Shown here: positions 57,346 to 64,000 of the stretch, in pieces
Layout of the letters: every line of letters begins with the position of its first letter
Position numbering within the stretch: position 1 is the stretch's first letter
From: Hermatobates lingyangjiaoensis
Taxonomy: Eukaryota; Arthropoda; Insecta; Hemiptera; Hermatobatidae
Reading direction: 5' to 3'
NCBI GenBank assembly: GCA_026182355.1
Contig: JAPFBL010001929.1
Span: forward strand, 620,501-684,500
DNA: 64,000 nucleotides
Translations under genes and position numbers: made by a program
Notes under the pieces: model-generated
Seen by the model: the letters and a program-made list of their open reading frames with translations, nothing else
What the model was told of the DNA's origin: nothing
Databases searched by the model: none

Positions 57346-57545
57346 CAGCGCAGAGACCTACCCATAGCTATCCATGCTAATTCCCATGACCTCCCTTTCA
57401 ATGATTGTTTCAGGGTACAAATCCTCAAACAAATCCCCGAGTCTAATTCCCATGTCACCCTTAGAGCTTCCGAAGAGGCATTCATATGCCTCCTTGGGGC
57501 TCGTTCTCCTCCTGGTCTCAACCTGTACCGTTAATTATTTTTATT
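57346..57545 (-). other. open minus-strand stretch, unassigned
   Basis: The minus strand is open without a stop for about 56 codons, reading VQVETRRRTSPKEAYECLFG and then SSKGDMGIRLGDLFEDLYPE. The composition looks protein-like and the block is GC-richer than its flanks, but I know no family and see no start codon. An ATT-rich run (57538-57625) borders it. Confidence 0.3.
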
Positions 57546-57639
57546 TTATTATTATTATTATTTTATTATTATTATTTATTTTTTATTATTATTATTTCGT
57601 ATTTTATATATTTTTTTATATATTTTTTATCTTGTTTTC

Positions 57640-57863
57640 TAAATAAATATTGGAGGGATTTCTATTGTTCCTCTCCTCCGCTGGGGAGCAGCATTGCGGT
57701 GGTTCCACGAGTTACTCTGGTGGCCAGTAGCAGTTTGCTTCTCAACGCGAGTACTTCGCACTTCTTCCCGATGACGACGGATGTCGAAATATCGAAGTGA
57801 GTTCTGTAGTGTCTTTCTGTGTTCTTTTCTATGTGTTAAAGTATGTATATATATAAAGCATAC
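57640..57863 (+). mobile_element. family C terminus with hammerhead-like motif
   Basis: A GC-richer stretch (57655-57745) leads into the family C motif and its tail (GAGTTCTGTAGTGTCTTTCT), ending at a TA run near 57845. Confidence 0.55.
57764..57797 (+). ncRNA. hammerhead-like motif, family C, best copy
   Basis: Stem I CTTC/GAAG (4 bp), CCGATGA in place of CTGATGA, extra C, stem II GAC-GGAT-GTC, GAA, palindrome ATAT, C at 17 (34 nt). Only the U4 position departs from the hammerhead core, and the same C is shared by the copies at 3963 and 25091. Confidence 0.55.
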
Positions 57864-57935
57864 CTTTTTATCATGTTAGTTTTATTGTAGCCCAGCTAAA
57901 TTCATATCCTGTGTATAATAATACTTACCTATGCT
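57864..57935 (+). repeat. unclassified repeat, short copy
   Basis: Direct repeat of 56400-56468 (TTTTATTGTAGCCCAGCTAA, TGTGTATAATAATACT). Confidence 0.65.
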
Positions 57936-58550
57936 CAATATTGAGTATAGGGAACAAAAAAGAAAATGTCTTTATACAAACGAAAAAATTTAGCTATAAG
58001 GATAAAAGCGAGACAACAAGCAGTACTAACTTATAAGAATCATTAAAATATTCTTTAAATGCATGGTTACAAAACATGAAATGTACTGGTACAAAATAAT
58101 TCGTGGGTAGGGTTGCGCAGTCCCTGTATCACAATTGCATTGGTATATTAAGTGACCTTTCTGCATATCAGGACATTATTTGCAGACCGATTTCTCAAAA
58201 GAAGGTTGTGAGCTATAATGTTCTTTTAGTAGATTGTTAAGTTTGTGGTTATTAGTTATGGATAACCTACTGGGTATTCTAAATAATCAAGGTTACGAAA
58301 AGTAAGTGTATGCAGTTGCCCTTGTTATTATAAGAAGAATGATTGATCGTACTGTCTTTGAGTTTACACAACATGCTCTCAAAATATTTCAAAGATGGGT
58401 AAAGAGGAAGAGTATGGATGTAAATTATTGTGGTAAAGACCAAGATAATAATCTATATCCATATAAATAATGTAAATAATGTTTTTTTTATATTATCGTA
58501 ATTAATTCTATATTTATATAGCCCTAAAGATAGAAGGAACGTTGTACTAG
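57936..58550. other. no gene seen
   Basis: AT-rich DNA with nothing recognisable. Confidence 0.5.
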
Positions 58551-58552
58551 GT

Positions 58553-59573
58553 GTTTTTTACTTTACTATAAGTAAAGTATAGTGATCGTGAAAAAATTCT
58601 ATCTCGAGATTTTGACGGAATTATATCTTTTGAGGTCCCAAAAGTCGTTTTATGATGTTTTTGCGATGATGTCTGTGTGGATGGGTATGTTAGTATGTTA
58701 GCATTGCTTGTTACCACACTACGGTCCAGAATCATTGATGGATCAAGTTCATATTTTACACGAAAATGGGCTCCATAGTGTAGGTGATCCCTATTGTTTG
58801 GGAAGAATTATGTATGACAGGAAAGTCACTTTTTTGCCAAAAAACGGTTTTTGGAAAACATTTTTTCTCCTAAACTGCTGAATCTAGAGTTTTGAAATTT
58901 TGGCATTATCTTTGAGCTTAAAAATGGAATAAACGAAAAATATATTTAGAATTTAAAACAACGGGAAATACTTTTTTCAATAAAATGTAAAAATTTTGAT
59001 TTATAATTTTTTATAAGTTACAATCTCAAAGCTTGTGAGAGCGATACAAGCCATACCGTTTGACGTATCCAAATGAAACTATGCCTAAAAATAGATCATT
59101 ATATGGAGAATGAGTTGAGATGTTTTTTTTAAAATTGCATTCACCAAAGGTCCGTTAAAGTACGATTTCAGTTTTCAGATTTTTTTTTATACGCTAAACG
59201 GCTCATTAAAAAATCATGAAAATTTGACCAAAAATGGAACAACAAATTAGCAACAAAACTTAATATCAGTTATACGAGTAATTACTTCGTCTTTGTGAAT
59301 TGTAATATCTTTCTATGATATTGAAGAGTGACGAATGGACTCTTTCCTCAAGAAAGAGGAGTTATGTTTGTTGACAAATATCCAGTTTTTTCACTATTCT
59401 ACTCTAATTGTTCATAATTATTATTTTCAAAAATTAGAAGCTCCCAACTATAAAAGTTTTAAATTATACTGAACAGCTGGCTTTGACTTTGATTTAAGTC
59501 AAACTTTGATTTGATATTAAGTTTACTTATAGTAAACTTAAAAGTTGAGTGCAGGCCACTCCAGATTTTTAGG
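58553..59573 (-). mobile_element. non-coding interspersed repeat, copy 2
   Basis: This is an inverted relative of 18170-19593. It starts with CTTTACTATAAGTAAAG and ends with GTGCAGGCCACTCCAGA. Its interior matches copy 1 over about 700 bp and then differs, so it is shorter by several hundred bp. A 64-codon frame at its end is not a gene. Confidence 0.6.
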
Positions 59574-60129
59574 ATTCTTTCACGCTGGTCCAAACGTTGA
59601 TAGAGAAAAATACTATATATGTATGTATATATAAATACAGAGAAACAACACACATAATAGAGATCATAAAAACTCCCTACTATAAGTCGAGAGACTCACT
59701 CATATGTTTCGATGACGAGGCAGTTGAATATTAATAAAGTATTTGTGATCTGTTTTATGTGTGTTCTTTCCGTGAATTTGTTTATTTAGTTCCCGGAATC
59801 GTTTTATTTTATTCCATTTTATATATATATATAATCAAGAACAATATATAAATCAAGAACACAGATCATTGATGAAAAGACTATATTGTAAAGTCCTAAA
59901 CTTTTTATATTGTAACACTAAATCTAAAACTACACTTATTAAACGAACTTTCGATCCCATAGATCATCTTATGGTAAACCATAAATAGAATATAGACTAA
60001 CGACACAAGTTACATAGAATTAATAAAAACAGGATGGATTAAATGGACAGGAACTAAAATTATAAAAGAAAATTCTGTTATGATAAGATGTGATATGGCA
60101 ATCCTATGTCAACGCACTCTACCGTTTGC
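59574..60129. other. no gene; TA runs and decayed family C piece
   Basis: A very decayed family C-like piece lies at about 59680-59730, and a TA run at 59820-59832. The rest is AT-rich. Confidence 0.45.
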
Positions 60130-60137
60130 ACTTAGAA

Positions 60138-60811
60138 CAGTGGTTCCCAACCTGTGGGTCGCGATCCCAAACGGGGTCGTGACACCAATGCCATGGGGTC
60201 GCCAATTGATTTTGACTCGAATATGAATATTATATAAAACACGGTAAAAACAGAAGACAGTTAAATAAATAACATTAAAAAATAAAATTAAGACAATTAT
60301 ATAAATTCAGTTATATCAGAAATCGCAATAAGGAATTTATTGCCCTTCCCAACAACTTACTTATGTGAAACAGCCTTCTCCCAACTACTCATCCTTAAAA
60401 ACAAGTACCGAAATAAATTAGATGTGGAACACGACTTGAGGTGTGCCATATCGACAACGGAGCCCAGGATAGAATTGCTAGCTAAAAAGCTATACTACCA
60501 GCCATCTCATTAAGGTCAGTTCATAAACATACTTTAGTAAAGTTACATAACGGTATGAAATTTGTTTGTTTGAATGCTTCGAAATTGATTTGCAATTAAT
60601 TAATGTTTTGCAAAAGCTTTGAAATTAATGAATAAATTCTATATTAATCATATATTTAAGGAATATACAGTTACTTCACTAAAAAAATTGCAATATATGC
60701 CAGTTTCTTATAGAAAAAATAAATGTATAAAAGATATTTTAACGATTGGGGTCGCTTCCTGATTGCTTGTTCTAAAATGGGTCGCTATATTTGAAAGGTT
60801 GGGAACCGCTG
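60138..60811 (+). mobile_element. internally deleted hAT transposon with 8-bp target duplication
   Basis: The 674-bp element starts CAGTGGTTCCCAACCT and ends AGGTTGGGAACCGCTG, inverted with one mismatch. The octamer ACTTAGAA flanks it exactly at 60130-60137 and 60812-60819. Together with the coding remnant inside this is a confident hAT assignment. Most of the transposase has been deleted. Confidence 0.9.
60292..60513 (+). pseudogene. hAT transposase dimerisation domain remnant
   Basis: The frame, open from 60292 to a stop at 60511-60513, reads ISEIAIRNLLPFPTTYLCET, AFSQLLILKNKYRNKLDVEH and DLRCAISTTEPRIELLAKKL. This is the C-terminal hAT dimerisation region of the type seen in ZBED5-like transposases, with the characteristic TTYLCETAFS core. 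Upstream in-frame stops at about 60262-60291 and the missing catalytic core show that it is a remnant of a deleted autonomous element. Confidence 0.85.
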
Positions 60812-60819
60812 ACTTAGAA

Positions 60820-61370
60820 CTAAATATATTATTTTTTTTAAAAAAGATACAATAAATAAATCGTTGAAATACACGAAATGGTACAAAAAGAATTATGAAG
60901 CATCTATTAAAAAGGTCCTTAATACAGAAGCTGCTGTCTGTTTCAATCATATGAATATGTATATATAAAACAAGATTTCACAGTAAACGCGAGAAATAAT
61001 AATCAATATCAAAAACCACAATAAGAAATTCTTATTATTGTCAGACGTTGATGTATATACATATATATACAAAATGAAGATATCTTTTCTCTCTAGAAAA
61101 TAAAATATATATTTATAAAAAAATTACATCATTTCACATTTGTTGTGATGGTAGTTGGAAACTTTTACTAAAAACGAGGTTTTAGGGTTTTAATACTTGT
61201 CACAGAAGTGTCAGCTGAGGTGTACTATTTAGATAAATATAAGTTGTTTTTAAGTTCAGACCTGGTTGTCAATTAGCTGTCATTCATACAAAGGCGAAAT
61301 CATTATTGATTGTTAGTTACAATATTACAAACCACAACTGATGAAGATCTTGTTTGGTGTTAATTTACAA
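60820..61370. other. no gene; family A tail fragment
   Basis: A minus-sense family A tail lies at about 60964-61030. The rest is AT-rich. Confidence 0.45.
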
Positions 61371-61640
61371 CGTAGTCTTAGTCTTTAGTTTCTCCATGGC
61401 CTCCCAATTCAAAAATCAGTTTCTGACAAATTCTCTTTGCTATTAACAAATATCATCAAATCATAGCTTTTGCATGATTAGATGATGAGATATGCAACAA
61501 CCATATAAAATTATATTCCTAATTCAAAATTATATCTAATTCAGAAGAATAAGGCAAGAACAATTATATAATACTGAAATACCAAATCTTTAAGAATATA
61601 TGTTAACAAAATCATTAGAGTATAAATATCTTACTCTACG
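61371..61640 (-). repeat. unclassified repeat, copy 2 (inverted)
   Basis: Reverse complement of much of 56510-56870, including TCTTTAGTTTCTCCATGGCC and CTGAAATACCAAATC. Confidence 0.6.
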
Positions 61641-61717
61641 GAGTTTTGAAAGACCGGATTATCATTTCGTTAAAAACTAGATAGTTTCATAAAATAAGAA
61701 TTTAGCTACAATAAGTC

Positions 61718-61940
61718 TGACACAAAGACAGACACAAAAGACACAAAGACAGACACAAAAGACACAAAGACAGACACAAAAGACACAAAGACAGACACAA
61801 AAGACACAAAGACAGACACAAAAGACACAAAGACAGACACAAAAGACACAAAGACAGACACAAAAGACACAAAGACAGACACAAAAGACACAAAGACAGA
61901 CACAAAAGACACAAAGACAGACACAATAGACACAAAGATG
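61718..61940. repeat. 21-bp minisatellite, about ten copies
   Basis: Tandem units of GACACAAAAGACACAAAGACA, nearly identical, with one change (CAATAGACAC) in the last copy. The period is a multiple of three and free of stops on the minus strand, so all three minus frames are open. This is a by-product and not a gene. Confidence 0.9.
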
Positions 61941-62305
61941 ATACATAAAAATGGTATATCTTTACTACAGATAGCTACATATAAATGATATATGAAGTAT
62001 CGTGTAAAGGAAAGTAGTATATATCATATAAATGTATATCATTTATATGATATCTTTCCAAAACAAAATAAATAGATGGTTTCCTGGATAGATCCTTACA
62101 CAATTTCCTGGGAATATAGTTCTAAAATATAACTGCTTCATTTATTACTCATATTACTATATTATATTAATATAGTAATTATACGAAGTCAGTATTAATA
62201 TGACTATATAATTAATATATATTTATATATTATTAATATAATTAATATATATAGTATATAATTAATAGTCAGTATACGAGTAATAGTAATACTGACTAAT
62301 AGCCG
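61941..62305. other. AT-rich with small palindromes
   Basis: Contains short inverted repeats of ATATGATATAC type near 61985-62055 and a TATATTAATATA-rich block near 62155-62260. No gene. Confidence 0.5.
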
Positions 62306-62617
62306 GTTACCAGCCCAGGCTAACCATCTGACTAGCTGTGCCTTTCTTAGTTCATGCCATGAGGTAAAAGCCACCCAGGCATCTTAAGCCCCCCCACCAC
62401 GACAAGGTGAAGGCACATCGGGGGGGAGAGGACGTTAAGCTATCGGCTCCGAGCCTGTACAATGTCAGGTACTTGTTAGAGTTACTCTAAATACATTTGA
62501 GTAAGGCAAAATTTAGGACTCCCGATGTAAAATGTTCATTGTGTGATATCACAAATGTCAATGTTCGGCCTCTGTGTGTTCTCTTGGGGAACTACAACTG
62601 AAACCTAACCTAACCTA
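62306..62617 (+). mobile_element. SINE, C/G-hairpin subfamily, complete tail
   Basis: The head-like part has GCTGTGCCTTTCTTAGTTCA, a C7 run, ACAAGGTGAAGGCACAT and a G7 run. The common body (GAGCCTGTACAATGTCAGG) follows, and it ends ACCTAACCTAACCTAA. It is the only member of this subfamily here with its tail preserved. Confidence 0.75.
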
Positions 62618-63595
62618 AATATTATTCAATTACAGTGAGATTTCTTTAGTTATTCACTATTTTTCTTATGAATTTGCTTAAGTTGTAATTTTTTTATTGT
62701 CTCTGTCATAGTCGTGTGTTACTTCTCTGTTACTTAGTTTTTTTCCTTAAGACGATAGTTACCTTCCATCTTCATCTGAACCAAGACGACACTCCATTGG
62801 CTCCTTTATGCTCTCTGCCAGGTCATGATTACTCGACCATTTTGCCCCGACCATACAATCCATTTGTCAGTGTTGTGCTCAGATACTGTCGTCTAACCCT
62901 GATGCAGTAATGCAGTGCCACCCCATCCTGTTATATTATCACATATTTGTACCTATCTATTGTTTACTATTCGATAACATATTTCAGCTAATATTGCACA
63001 ATCATAGTTCGATTTCTTTACTTATTTGTAAACTATTTACTTAAGTTTTTATTTTTTCTTGCCTCTGTCATCGTTCTTGATGACTTGTTTGTCTCTTATT
63101 TTTTCCTAACGTCAGTCTTAGTTGGTTTAAATAAATGTCGGGTCGTTACTTTGTCCGTTTGCAATTATCTTATATATTGCTTTTGGCTTAAATATTTCTA
63201 GAACATCAATTATTGTCAGTTTTAGTACTTTATATAGTAAATCCATCACATTCTCTATACTTTCAAGTTTGTTCACATTCTATTAAAAGAATGGAATTCG
63301 TTTTGTTGTATTAAAACTATAAATGTTTTTTTCATACTGTTATCTTAAAGTCCTTCCTGTATGTCGTATATAGCATTGTTCACAGCCTTGCAAGTATCCT
63401 GTATATTCCAATTCCATTCGCTTTGTTGTTTTTATTCTCTATTTAAGTTGAATTGAACTTAATTACTTAGTTTTTCTTTTTCGAATAATTATGTTTGTGT
63501 TTTGTATTTGTATCGGGCATCATTATTGAAAAATTAGTGGACGAATCTTTTGGAAGTACTACGGAATTGTTACTCAATGTCAAGTTGGTGACCAA
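62618..63595. other. no gene assigned
   Basis: 62760-62930 is slightly GC-richer with a 64-codon frame of no recognisable domain. The rest is AT-rich. Confidence 0.45.
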
Positions 63596-63599
63596 GAAA

Positions 63600-63850
63600 T
63601 TGGTTTTATCATTATTATTTGAGGGTGACCATAACGCTGCGTCTTAAAATAAAACTATTGTTCTTCCCCTCTTCTGTACTAAAGTACCCCAGCTGTTAGC
63701 TTCACCGCCTCCAAGAAGCTCAGCACTTTTGCTGGTTCCAGCGGTAAAAGTTTGTCTATGGTTTTGTTGAGTGTCCCGAAGCACCTACCTCTGTGCAGCA
63801 TAGTTGCCTTACGGTCGGTCAGCAGGTGCAACGGTGGTTCTTCCTCCAAG
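63600..63850 (-). pseudogene. LINE 3' coding end, second fragment
   Basis: Closely related to 44185-44400 (shared TTGAGTGTCCCGAAGCACCT and CCTCCAAGAAGCTCAG). It covers the region after the zinc-binding motif of the same I/R1-type element and is truncated where the next SINE starts. Confidence 0.6.
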
Positions 63851-63852
63851 CA

Positions 63853-64000
63853 TAGGTTAGGCTAGGCTGCAATGCTAGTCCCACAAGAGAACACACATAG
63901 TCCGAATATACCACACAATGAACATTCTACATTGAAAGTCCTAAATTTTGTCTAACTCAAGTAAATTTGGAGTAGGTATCTTTAACAAGTAGCTGATATA
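63853..64000 (-). mobile_element. SINE, 3' part, cut by the window end
   Basis: Minus-sense SINE beginning with the tail (AGGTTAGGCTAGGCTGCAA) and continuing through the body to GTAGCTGATATA at the window edge. The head would lie beyond 64000. Confidence 0.7.

Noticed and set aside
61677..61946. Cysteine-rich repeat protein on the minus strand
   Set aside because: It is a translation of the 21-bp minisatellite, and the other two minus frames are equally open.

Overview
This 64-kb window is AT-rich animal nuclear DNA. I found no complete host gene, tRNA, rRNA or CRISPR array. It is built almost entirely from transposable-element debris, simple repeats and one large satellite. The organism is probably an invertebrate, plausibly an arthropod. 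The reasons are SINE tails made of (CCTAA)n, which is the complement of the arthropod telomere motif, non-LTR families of a type common in arthropods, and endonuclease-bearing Penelope-like elements (PLEs). The lineage is inference and I do not name a species.

Layout. 1-7.7 kb: (TA)n-bounded, mostly inverted-repeat fragments. 7.77-10.6 kb: a decayed APE-type non-LTR retrotransposon on the minus strand. 10.6-15.3 kb: more fold-back fragments, a degenerate tandem array and a GIY-YIG remnant of a first PLE. 15.4-16.3 kb: the C-terminal helicase part of a Helitron. 16.9-19.6 kb: a SINE with a perfect 14-bp target duplication, a 184-bp near-perfect palindrome and one copy of a 1.4-kb repeat. 21.5-22.1 kb: a hAT-type MITE. 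23.4-25.2 kb: a second PLE remnant that appears to be in tandem. 27.5-32.5 kb: SINE-rich. 33.8-34.0 kb: a candidate terminal exon. 35-38.6 kb: fold-back elements and a third PLE. 41.6-44.6 kb: SINEs and a LINE tail. 45.7-53.9 kb: about 77 copies of a 104-bp satellite. 54-64 kb: mixed repeats, a deleted hAT element, a 21-bp minisatellite, a SINE and a LINE tail.

The main observation is a large set of hammerhead-ribozyme-like motifs. Several unrelated sequence families share one arrangement: stem I, the core CUGANGA, one extra nucleotide, stem II, GAA, a short self-complementary helix III, one nucleotide, then the stem I partner. Two of them lie at the 3' ends of PLE copies, and one of those sits 20 nt before the apparent start codon of a following PLE copy. 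Families used below, named by helix III: A (AGATCT), B (AGGCCT), C (ATAT), D (AATT), E (ATATGT, the 24.8-kb PLE), F (AGCT), G (ACGT). Many copies form head-to-head pairs between (TA)n tracts. The third PLE has a 5' inversion of the kind expected from twin-priming-like retrotransposition, and that would explain the fold-back pairs. Hammerheads are already known from PLEs. What may be new is the number of families, the consistent extra core nucleotide and the fold-back units. Everything was read by eye without alignment or folding software.
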